From Pseudomonadota bacterium (GTDB lineage: Bacteria; Pseudomonadota; Gammaproteobacteria; Steroidobacterales; Steroidobacteraceae), in contig JAPTUI010000337.1 of assembly GCA_028067895.1 (NCBI GenBank), forward strand, positions 1 to 15,293: a DNA stretch of 15,293 nt. Reading direction: 5' to 3'. Positions 1 to 7,407 of this stretch are shown piece after piece. The translations under genes were made by a program, and so were the position numbers. The notes beneath the pieces were generated by a model. The model was not told where the DNA came from. It worked only from the letters and a program-made list of their open reading frames with translations, and made no database searches. Each line of letters opens with the position of its first letter. The stretch's first letter is position 1.

Positions 1-31
1 GAACACTCTGTGCCGTGATATTCTCGCTCAC

Positions 32-97
32 GCAAAAGCCTCTCGAATGGGAAAAGACCTGCTAGCACAGCCTTTTTACCACGACAGGGGCTTTTGC
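32..97. repeat. Imperfect inverted repeat / stem-loop
   Basis: GCAAAAGCCTCT (32-43) pairs with AGGGGCTTTTGC (86-97) over 12 positions with one G-U wobble. Inside it, GGGAAAAG (49-56) can pair imperfectly with bases 72-80, leaving a loop of about 15 bases. The right arm is followed by only four T (98-101). It could be a weak intrinsic terminator for a gene to the left, or a leader or operator structure for the operon. The pairing is seen in the sequence; the role is inferred. Confidence 0.45.
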
Positions 98-102
98 TTT
101 TC

Positions 103-118
103 AGAATTCGCGAATTTT
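103..118. promoter_or_regulatory. Palindrome, possible operator
   Basis: AATTCGCGAATT (105-116) is a perfect 12-base palindrome. It extends to 16 bases (103-118) with one mismatched pair. It lies about 105 bases upstream of the first start codon, in a locally AT-rich patch, which suits a binding site for a dimeric regulator. No regulator gene is visible in the window, so this rests on symmetry and position alone. Confidence 0.3.
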
Positions 119-223
119 CCGGGTTAAGCGATCGCCAGCACAGCGCGGTTGGTATATGGAAGGCAATTGCGGCAAACTTGGCCGTAATAGCGAAAGTCGC
201 GCCAGGGGGGAACAGGCCGCAGC

Positions 224-3200
224 ATGTCCGAGGACTTCTTCAGGCAGCCGATACTCAATTCGCCTTACGAGTATCCCTCGAGGCACTGGGAGCTCGATTC
301 AGCGGGTCAGCCGACGCAGAACGTTGCACCCAGTCGGCGCCGGGCGGACTTCATCACGCCCATCCCCAAGCCCAAGAAGCGCAGAGCCGGCCAGAGAGAG
401 CTGGGGCTCGAAGACAATCAGGGGCTGTCGACCGCAAATCAGCAGTACGACCTCACCTCCATTATCAACCAGGTGCGCGGGGCGGTGGATGTCTGGCGCA
501 AGCTCCCGGAAGGGTCCTGGGCTGTCACTCCTGAAACCGCGCGACTCCTGAAGCACTGGCGCCATCACGACTTCGGTGGCGTACGGCCGTTTTTCTGTCA
601 GGTGGAGGCGGTTGAAACCGCCATTTGGCTGACCGAGGTGGCACCTAACGTCAGTGCCGGAAGGGTGCTGCTCGAACACCTGGCGGGAGCCAATCGCGAC
701 GCCAATCCCGAGCTCAATCGGTTGGCGCTGAAGCTCGCCACCGGCGCTGGCAAGACCACCGTCATGGCCATGCTGATCGCCTGGCAGACCCTGAATGCAG
801 TGCGCCGTCCCGGGAGCCGCCATTTCACACGGGGCTTTCTGATCGTGGCGCCGGGCCTCACCATCAAGGACCGCCTGCGCGTGCTGCTGCCGAATGATCC
901 CGACAGCTACTACCGCGAGCGCGAGCTCGTGCCCAACGACCTGCTGGGCGAGATGCAGCACGCGCGCATCGTCATCACGAATTACCACGCCTTCCGCCTG
1001 CGCGAGCGGATGGAGCTCTCGGCCGGCGGCCGCGCCCTGCTTCAAGGACGCACCGGCGAGGAGCTCGTGACGACCGAGACCGAAGGCCAGATGATTCAGC
1101 GCGTGTGTCCGGAGCTCATGGGCTTTCGGAACATCGTCGTGCTCAACGACGAGGCACATCACTGCTATCGCGAGAAGCCGCCCGAGGCCGATGACGAAGA
1201 GCTTAAGGGGGAGGCCAGACAGGAGGCCGAGCGCAACAGCAAAGCGGCGCGGCTCTGGATCTCCGGACTTGAGGCGTTGAGCCGCAAGCTCGGGAAGGAG
1301 GGGCAACCAGGCATCGCGCGCGTGTTTGATCTCTCCGCGACGCCGTTTTTCCTCGCTGGCTCCGGTTACGCCGAGGGGACGCTCTTCCCGTGGACGATGA
1401 GCGATTTCTCGCTGATGGACGCCATCGAGTGCGGCATCGTGAAGCTCCCTCGAGTGCCCGTGGCGGAGAACATCCCGGGCGACGAGATGCCGCTCTACCG
1501 GAACCTCTGGGACAACATCCGCAAGGATATGCCCAAGAAGGGGCGCGGCAAGACCGAGGAGCTGGACCCCGAGAAGCTGCCCATCAAGCTGCAGACCGCC
1601 CTGCAGGCCCTCTACGGCCATTATGAGAAGACCTTCGAGCTCTGGCAGCAAGGCAGCATTACTGTGCCGCCGTGTTTCATAATCGTCTGCCAGAACACAG
1701 CCATTTCGAAGCTGGTGTACGACTATGTGTCCGGTTTCACGCGCACTAACCCGGACGGGACGGCCACGCAGCACAACGGCCGCCTCGGGCTTTTCCAGAA
1801 CTACGATCCCGTAACGCTGAATTCGCTGCCGCGGCCGAATACCCTCCTGATCGACTCAGAGCAGCTGGAATCCGGCGAAAAGCTGGACGAGGGTTTTCGC
1901 GCCATCGCCGCCGATGAAATCGAGCGGTTCCGCCGCGAAAAGGTGGAACGCACCGGAGATCCGCACGCTGCGGACAATTTGACCGACCAGGACCTGCTCC
2001 GAGAGGTCATGAACACGGTAGGAAAGGCGGGGCAGCTCGGGGCGCAGATCCGCTGCGTCGTCTCCGTCGCCATGCTCACCGAGGGTTGGGACGCTAACAA
2101 CGTCACGCACATCCTCGGGATCCGGGCCTTCGGCACCCAACTACTTTGCGAGCAAGTCATCGGTCGTGCGTTGCGCCGTCAGAGCTATGATCTGAACGAT
2201 GAGGGTCGGTTCAACGCCGAATATGCGGATATTTTCGGTGTGCCGTTCGACTTCACGGCCAAGCCCGTCGTATCACCGCCCCAGCCCCCGCGTGAGACCG
2301 TTCAAGTAAAGGCTGTGCGGCCCGAGCGCGATTTCCTGGAGATCCGTTTCCCGCGCGTCGAAGGGTACCGCATAGAGCTTCCCGAGGAACGGCTGACCGC
2401 CGTGTTCGACGAGGATTCCAGGTACGTGCTGACGCCAGAGACCGTCGGTCCGACCACTACGACCAATGCTGGCATCATCGGCGAGCAGGCAAACATCGAC
2501 GTACGGCACCTCGCCAACGTGCGTCCCTCGACCCTGCTGATGAATCTGACGCGCCATCTGCTTTACAGTAAGTGGCGCGACACGGGCGAAGAGCCCAAGT
2601 TGCATCTGTTCGGCCAGCTTAAACGCATCGTCAAGCAGTGGCTGGACACCTGCCTTATCTGCAAAGGCGACACCTATCCAGCCATGCTGATGTATCGCCA
2701 GCTAGCGGACCAGGCCTGCGAGTACATCCACGCTGGCATCAATTCCTCGGCAGGGGAGGGCAAGGTCATCACGGCACTGCTCGACCCCTACAATCCCACC
2801 GGCTCCACTGCGCATGTCCGATTCAACACCTCCCGCCACGAGCGCTGGGACACCCGCGGGCCACCGCCGAAGAATCACGTGAATTGGGTGATGCTGGACA
2901 GCGACTGGGAGGCGGAGTTCTGCCGCATTGCGGAGGAGCATCCGAAGGTGGTGGCCTATACCAAGAACCATAACCTAGGGCTCGAGGTGCCATACCGGCA
3001 CGAGTCCGAATCGCGCCGCTACCTGCCGGACTTCATCCTGCGCGTGGACGACGGCCGGGGACCCGAAGATCTGCTCAACCTGATAGTGGAGATCAAGGGC
3101 TATCGCCGGGAAGACGCAAAAATGAAGAAATTGGCCATAAATGGCTACTGGATTCCCGGCGTGAACCACCTTCAGACTTACGGCCGCTGGGCGTTTGCCG

Positions 3201-3304
3201 AGTTCGACGATGTCTACGCGATGGAGAAGGACTTCAAGGCGAAGCTCGAAGCCCAGTTCAACCATCTGATCAGCGCCGCCACGGCCGCACCCGGGAGCGT
3301 CTGA
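224..3304 (+). CDS. Type III-like restriction enzyme Res subunit (SF2 helicase + PD-ExK nuclease)
   Basis: This 1026-residue protein should be the ATP-driven, DNA-translocating and cutting subunit of a Type III-like restriction system, working with the methyltransferase 2 bases downstream. Superfamily 2 motifs appear in order: Walker A ATGAGKT (172-178), DEAH box (309-312), LSATPF (370-375), a TEGWD motif near 620 and VIGRALRR (645-652). The C-terminus has a PD-(X19)-ExK nuclease signature: P935-D936 and E956-I957-K958. The ATG at 224 is chosen because the next residues (FFRQPILNSPYEYP) match the N-terminus I recall for this family, which I believe NCBI names after a Bordetella locus, BPTD_3080 (memory, unchecked). 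The upstream AGGGGGG is rather far, at 13 bases. Gene order is unusual, because classical Type III loci place mod before res. All motifs look intact, so an active enzyme is expected. Confidence 0.92.
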   Translation: MSEDFFRQPILNSPYEYPSRHWELDSAGQPTQNVAPSRRRADFITPIPKPKKRRAGQRELGLEDNQGLSTANQQYDLTSIINQVRGAVDVWRKLPEGSWAVTPETARLLKHWRHHDFGGVRPFFCQVEAVETAIWLTEVAPNVSAGRVLLEHLAGANRDANPELNRLALKLATGAGKTTVMAMLIAWQTLNAVRRPGSRHFTRGFLIVAPGLTIKDRLRVLLPNDPDSYYRERELVPNDLLGEMQHARIVITNYHAFRLRERMELSAGGRALLQGRTGEELVTTETEGQMIQRVCPELMGFRNIVVLNDEAHHCYREKPPEADDEELKGEARQEAERNSKAARLWISGLEALSRKLGKEGQPGIARVFDLSATPFFLAGSGYAEGTLFPWTMSDFSLMDAIECGIVKLPRVPVAENIPGDEMPLYRNLWDNIRKDMPKKGRGKTEELDPEKLPIKLQTALQALYGHYEKTFELWQQGSITVPPCFIIVCQNTAISKLVYDYVSGFTRTNPDGTATQHNGRLGLFQNYDPVTLNSLPRPNTLLIDSEQLESGEKLDEGFRAIAADEIERFRREKVERTGDPHAADNLTDQDLLREVMNTVGKAGQLGAQIRCVVSVAMLTEGWDANNVTHILGIRAFGTQLLCEQVIGRALRRQSYDLNDEGRFNAEYADIFGVPFDFTAKPVVSPPQPPRETVQVKAVRPERDFLEIRFPRVEGYRIELPEERLTAVFDEDSRYVLTPETVGPTTTTNAGIIGEQANIDVRHLANVRPSTLLMNLTRHLLYSKWRDTGEEPKLHLFGQLKRIVKQWLDTCLICKGDTYPAMLMYRQLADQACEYIHAGINSSAGEGKVITALLDPYNPTGSTAHVRFNTSRHERWDTRGPPPKNHVNWVMLDSDWEAEFCRIAEEHPKVVAYTKNHNLGLEVPYRHESESRRYLPDFILRVDDGRGPEDLLNLIVEIKGYRREDAKMKKLAINGYWIPGVNHLQTYGRWAFAEFDDVYAMEKDFKAKLEAQFNHLISAATAAPGSV

Positions 3305-3306
3305 TC

Positions 3307-6090
3307 ATGGCCCGCAAACCCGCCCAGCCGAAACAGGTCGAAGATTTGAAGCACGGTGAAGCCAAGCGCCGCAACATCCCGACTGCGGAATACCAGTCGG
3401 TGCAGGACAAGGCGCAGCAAGCCCCCAAGGTGTTACGCTACCCGCGCAACACGGATCGCGATCCGCAGCTCGTTTGGCGCGGCAAGGACGAGCAGGACGC
3501 GCAGGACCTCGTCGTCCATGCGCCACCTATTTACATCCAGGAGAAGGTGCACCCGAAGGCGCTGATCGACGATCTGCAGCGCCAAACCCGCGAGAGCCAG
3601 CACGAAGCAGGACAGATCACTCCCGACCTGTTCGCGGACTTCAACGGAATTCCCAAAGGCATCGACAAGACCGAGTTCTACCAGCACGACCAGAACTGGA
3701 CGAACCGGATGATCCTCGGCGACTCACTGCAAGTGATGGCCAGCCTCGCGGACCGCGAAGGACTGCGCGGAAAGGTGCAGTGCATCTACTTCGATCCACC
3801 GTACGGTATCAAGTTCAATAGCAACTTTCAGTGGTCGACGACCAGTCGGGATGTAAAGGACGGGAAAGCAGATCACATCACGCGTGAGCCGGAGCAAGTG
3901 AAGGCGTTCCGGGATACTTGGCGAGACGGGATCCATTCGTATCTGACATATCTGCGCGATCGTTTGATGGTGTCCCGGGACTTGCTGACGGAATCTGGGT
4001 CGATTTTCGTGCAGATCGGTGACGAGAATGTTCACCGTGTGCGCGCGCTGATGGATGAAGTGTTCGGCGACAAAAATTTCGTCGCCAATATCTATTTTCG
4101 CAAGACTGGTGGACATTCCGACGACAACGTAGGCTCGGCACTGGATATTGCACTTTGGTATTCAAGATATCCCAGGCAATTCAAATTTCGAAAGTTAGTG
4201 AAGGTGGAAGACCTTCCACCAATCGATGAAAAGTACTACGTCAACCTCCTCCTTGCAGATGGCACGAGAAGGCGAATGACCAATGAGGAGAGGCTCCGGC
4301 GCTGTGCGCTTCCAGAAGGGTCAGAGGTCTTCCGCTACGGCCCGATCACCGGACAGGGGCCCTCGGACAACGATAAAGACGTGATGTTCCTTGGCCGCCG
4401 ATTCCCTAAGAAGACAAATCGCCACTGGTCCACGAGCAACGAAGGCATGGACCGCACGGCAATGTCCGGACGATTATTGACGATTGGGAATGATTTAGCT
4501 TTTGATCTACGTTGGAAGGAGGTTCCGAAGAGCCTCGGTAACGTTTGGGAAGACACTCAGTCGGGGGGCTTTGGTGCTGAGAAGGTCTATGTGGTGGAGA
4601 CAACGCCGACCGTGATCGAACGATGCCTATTAATGACCACAGATCCGGGCGACCTTGTCCTCGATCCTACGTGTGGGTCCGGCACGACGGCGTACGTGGC
4701 GGAGCAGTGGGGGCGCCGCTGGATCACTACTGATACCTCGCGAGTCGCGCTGGCGCTCGCGCGCGCTCGGATCATGGGTGCACGCTATCCGTTCTATTTA
4801 CTGGCCGATTCGCGCGACGGGCAGCTCAAGGAGGCGGAAGTCACCCGCACCGCGCCCAGCACGCAATCGAGCTACGGCAACATCCGCCACGGCTTTGTCT
4901 ATGAGCGCGTACCTCACGTCACGCTGAAGTCCATCGCGAATAACGCCGAAATCGACGTCATCTGGGAGAACTGGCAGCAGACGCTTGAGCCGTTGCGCGA
5001 CCAATTGAACGCAGCGCTCAAGAGGTCCTGGCGAGAATGGGAGATCCCACGCGAGGCCGAAGCCGGATGGCCGGTAGAAGCGAAGAAGCTGCATGCAGAC
5101 TGGTGGCGAGCGCGCATAGGGCGGCAGAAGGAAATCGACGCGTCTATCGCCGCCAAGGCTGAATATGAAAACCTGTACGACAAGCCGTACACAGACAACA
5201 AGACCGTGCGCGTAGCTGGACCATTCACAGTGGAATCGTTGAGCCCGCATCGGATGCTGGGTGTCGATGAGAATGACGAGCTAATCGACCCGCTGAAGAC
5301 CGGTCTCGGCGGCGCGCGTGTCGGCGCCAGCTTCGAGCAGATGATCCTCGAGAATCTGAAGGTCGCCGGGGTCCAGCAGGCGCACAAGGGGGACCGCATC
5401 CGTTTCACAGCGCTGACCGGATGGCCGGGCAGCTACATCTGCGCCGAGGGTTGCTATCAAGAAGGCGAGATAGAGAAACGCGCGGGCATTTTAATCGGCC
5501 CGGAGTTCGGGACCGTGTCGCGGCCGGACTTGGTGGAGGCCGCGCGTGAGGCCGGGGACGCCGGCTTCGATGTGTTGATTGCCTGTGCCTTCAACTACGA
5601 AGCGCATGCAAGCGAGTTCCACAAGCTCGGTCGCATTCCGGTGCTCAAGGCGCGCATGAACGCCGATTTGCACATGGCCGGGGACCTTAAGGCGACCGGC
5701 AAGGGCAACCTGTTTGTCATCTTCGGTGAGCCAGACATCGAGATCCTAGACCCCGGACAGTCGCAGATCCGTGTTAAGGTACACGGCGTGGACGTGTTCG
5801 ACCCCTCCACCGGCGAGGTGCGCAGCGATGACACCGACAAGATCGCCTGCTGGTTCGTCGACACCGACTACAATGGTGAGAGCTTCTTCGTCCGTCACGC
5901 CTACTTTCTGGGCCAGAACGACCCCTACAAAGCACTAAAAATAACGCTGAAGGCAGAGATCGACGAGGAGGCCTGGGCCACCTTGAACAGCGATACTTCC
6001 CGTCCTTTCCAGAGGCCGAAATCCGGCCGCATTGCAGTGAAGGTGATCAATCACCTGGGGGATGAGGTGATGAAGGTCTTCAAGGTGTGA
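3307..6090 (+). CDS. Beta-class DNA N6-adenine methyltransferase (Type III Mod-like)
   Basis: This 927-residue protein probably methylates adenine in the recognition site, using S-adenosylmethionine, and supplies specificity to the restriction subunit. Catalytic motif IV is DPPY (163-166). The SAM-binding motif I is DPTCGSGTT (453-461). Motif IV before motif I defines the beta class, as in Type III Mod proteins. The roughly 290 residues between them contain the presumed target-recognition domain. The protein is longer than the 600-650 residues usual for phage-type Mod subunits, with about 460 residues after motif I; this C-terminal part may bind the Res partner, but I see no motif there. The start has GGGAG (3293-3297) 9 bases upstream, and the gene follows the res stop by 2 bases, so translation is probably coupled. 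The middle of the gene is AT-richer than its ends. Confidence 0.93.
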   Translation: MARKPAQPKQVEDLKHGEAKRRNIPTAEYQSVQDKAQQAPKVLRYPRNTDRDPQLVWRGKDEQDAQDLVVHAPPIYIQEKVHPKALIDDLQRQTRESQHEAGQITPDLFADFNGIPKGIDKTEFYQHDQNWTNRMILGDSLQVMASLADREGLRGKVQCIYFDPPYGIKFNSNFQWSTTSRDVKDGKADHITREPEQVKAFRDTWRDGIHSYLTYLRDRLMVSRDLLTESGSIFVQIGDENVHRVRALMDEVFGDKNFVANIYFRKTGGHSDDNVGSALDIALWYSRYPRQFKFRKLVKVEDLPPIDEKYYVNLLLADGTRRRMTNEERLRRCALPEGSEVFRYGPITGQGPSDNDKDVMFLGRRFPKKTNRHWSTSNEGMDRTAMSGRLLTIGNDLAFDLRWKEVPKSLGNVWEDTQSGGFGAEKVYVVETTPTVIERCLLMTTDPGDLVLDPTCGSGTTAYVAEQWGRRWITTDTSRVALALARARIMGARYPFYLLADSRDGQLKEAEVTRTAPSTQSSYGNIRHGFVYERVPHVTLKSIANNAEIDVIWENWQQTLEPLRDQLNAALKRSWREWEIPREAEAGWPVEAKKLHADWWRARIGRQKEIDASIAAKAEYENLYDKPYTDNKTVRVAGPFTVESLSPHRMLGVDENDELIDPLKTGLGGARVGASFEQMILENLKVAGVQQAHKGDRIRFTALTGWPGSYICAEGCYQEGEIEKRAGILIGPEFGTVSRPDLVEAAREAGDAGFDVLIACAFNYEAHASEFHKLGRIPVLKARMNADLHMAGDLKATGKGNLFVIFGEPDIEILDPGQSQIRVKVHGVDVFDPSTGEVRSDDTDKIACWFVDTDYNGESFFVRHAYFLGQNDPYKALKITLKAEIDEEAWATLNSDTSRPFQRPKSGRIAVKVINHLGDEVMKVFKV
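4081..4560 (+). other. AT-rich target-recognition segment within the methyltransferase
   Basis: Hand counts of 60-base lines give 52% GC (4081-4140), 37% (4141-4200), 47% (4201-4260) and 50% (4441-4560), against 70% in a sample line further down the same gene (5281-5340). The segment covers about residues 259-418, between the catalytic DPPY and the SAM motif, where beta-class enzymes carry the target-recognition domain. A recombined or separately acquired recognition domain would explain this. The edges are approximate. Confidence 0.5.
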
Positions 6091-6112
6091 AGTACTCAAG
6101 TTGCGACCGTCA

Positions 6113-7387
6113 ATGGCTGTAACGGCACGCGTCCTTTTCGAGAAGCCGCAGCACGCAATTGCGTCACTATTGCTTGACCGGTGGGCCAAGGCGTCAGCGG
6201 TCAGCATTGTCGCAGGGTTTTCGACGCCGGCGGGAGTGGAGTTGATCAAGCAGGCGGTAGCAGCGCGGCCTAAGATCATACAGACGGTAGTCGTGGGAGC
6301 GGCAACCTATCTCGCGTTTGAGGCCTTCGATAATCTGATAGCTGTGGGTGTTCCGGCGGATCGACTGTATGCGAATCTCGGTCACAGCCGAGCGACCGGC
6401 GGACATAAGAATCCCTTCGCGCGGTTCCATCCGATGCTACACAGCAAGATTTATTACATGGAGGGCCCAGAGCGGAAGGCTTGTGCGTTCATCGGGTCTC
6501 ATAATCTGACCGGCTTTGCACTTGGTGGCTTGAACGCAGAGGCGGGTGTTCTATTAGAGGGCGACGCGGCATCAGTCGAGTTTGACGCAGTCAGACAGCA
6601 CATATGGGAAGTGCGGAAACAGTCCGTTCTCTACTCCCCTGCTATGAAGGAAGCGCTTGCATGGTGGACGCGTGAGTACCTAGAGGGACTACGGGCGGAA
6701 ATTGGAATTCCGCAGGATTGGTTGACGGTGCGCACAATACTTTTGTTTGCGGCTGCCGCTCCGTCGAGCCGCCCAAATAGTGGAGACCAGATCTACTTCG
6801 AAATTCCGGCTGGAATCGAGCAAATCGAGTCCCTAAAGACCGAAACACACCTGTTTTTGTTCGACAAGCTACCCGCCCATCCGTGGGAAGCACTGATGGC
6901 GGAGTCAAGAGCCTCGGCAGCGTATACGTGCAAAACCCTTGGAGCAGAGAATAAGCAGGGCAACATGGAGGTGCGTGCGGATTGGCGGTTAGACGCAACG
7001 GCAGGACCGACTCGCGCCGTGGTGCCGTCAAAAGCGTGGCGGCCGAATACATCGAGTGGTATGCAACAAGTCCGAGCGGAAGTAGACAAGAAATGGGTCG
7101 TACCGTTCGAATACCTGTTCGACAGAGGAAGCGGAGGCTGGGAGCCAGAATTCTCAGAGGAGGAGAACCCATTGCGTGCAGGCACCGAGGTGCAGCGAGC
7201 CTTGGTCGGAACACAGTGGCGCGGTTCTGACGCCGGCGTGCATCAGTGGAGGAGGGTGACGGGAGTGGCCCCCCGCGCGGGAGTAATCCGCGAGAAGGAT
7301 GAAGTGGCGCTTAGGCGGGCAGCGCCGGAGTCCGGATCTTTCATCCTGGTGTCGCTGCGCCGAAGGCGCAAAGAGCAGTCAACCTAG
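6113..7387 (+). CDS. Phospholipase D-family nuclease-like protein (single HKD)
   Basis: Probably a phosphodiesterase or nuclease of the PLD superfamily. Counting from the in-frame TTG at 6101, the signature is H114-S-K116 followed by G-S-H-N135-L-T, then GGLNAEAG (142-149). E121 stands where the usual HKD aspartate would be. One HKD copy implies a dimeric active site, as in BfiI- or Nuc-type enzymes. Residues from about 190 to the end match nothing I recognise; the tail is basic (RRRRK). I prefer the ATG at 6113, because the TTG at 6101 has little ribosome-binding support, but TTG remains possible and neither start has a strong Shine-Dalgarno. The gene follows mod by 22 bases and precedes the helicase by 20, so it belongs to the operon. 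PLD nucleases recur in defence loci (for example DrmC in DISARM), which supports a DNA-directed role; that role is inferred. Confidence 0.82.
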   Translation: MAVTARVLFEKPQHAIASLLLDRWAKASAVSIVAGFSTPAGVELIKQAVAARPKIIQTVVVGAATYLAFEAFDNLIAVGVPADRLYANLGHSRATGGHKNPFARFHPMLHSKIYYMEGPERKACAFIGSHNLTGFALGGLNAEAGVLLEGDAASVEFDAVRQHIWEVRKQSVLYSPAMKEALAWWTREYLEGLRAEIGIPQDWLTVRTILLFAAAAPSSRPNSGDQIYFEIPAGIEQIESLKTETHLFLFDKLPAHPWEALMAESRASAAYTCKTLGAENKQGNMEVRADWRLDATAGPTRAVVPSKAWRPNTSSGMQQVRAEVDKKWVVPFEYLFDRGSGGWEPEFSEEENPLRAGTEVQRALVGTQWRGSDAGVHQWRRVTGVAPRAGVIREKDEVALRRAAPESGSFILVSLRRRRKEQST

Positions 7388-7407
7388 GAGGGGGAGGGCT
7401 GGATGTA

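Larger units (their letters stand above)
1..223. other. Upstream non-coding region
   Basis: I see no credible gene here; the open frames that start in it overlap the restriction gene in other frames and have low-complexity Arg/Ser/Gly-rich translations. It holds an imperfect inverted repeat (32-97), a palindrome (103-118) and a purine-rich stretch AGGGGGG (204-210) 13 bases before the first start codon. No convincing sigma-70 promoter stands out: TATATG at 153-158 and TAATAG at 185-190 are -10-like, but neither has a good -35 box at 16-18 bases. The stretch probably carries the promoter and leader of the five-gene set, and perhaps the end of an unseen upstream gene. Confidence 0.6.

Noticed and set aside
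123..129. GTTAAGC, fitting the integron attC consensus GTTRRRY, near an inverted repeat
   Set aside because: A seven-base degenerate match is common. No matching left-hand box or integrase is seen, and the genes are far larger than typical cassettes.
153..190. -10-like hexamers TATATG and TAATAG before the first gene
   Set aside because: Neither has a -35 hexamer at 16-18 bases, so I do not call a promoter.
299..1774. 491-codon open frame on the minus strand inside the restriction gene
   Set aside because: It is antisense to a gene with complete helicase motifs. Its translation is rich in His, Arg, Leu and Gly with no recognisable motif, as expected for the complement of GC-rich coding DNA.
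6642..7214. 190-codon minus-strand open frame in the C-terminal half of the PLD gene
   Set aside because: Tempting because the plus-strand protein is unrecognised there. The plus frame is continuous with the PLD motifs, and the antisense product is Pro/Arg/Leu-rich without motifs.
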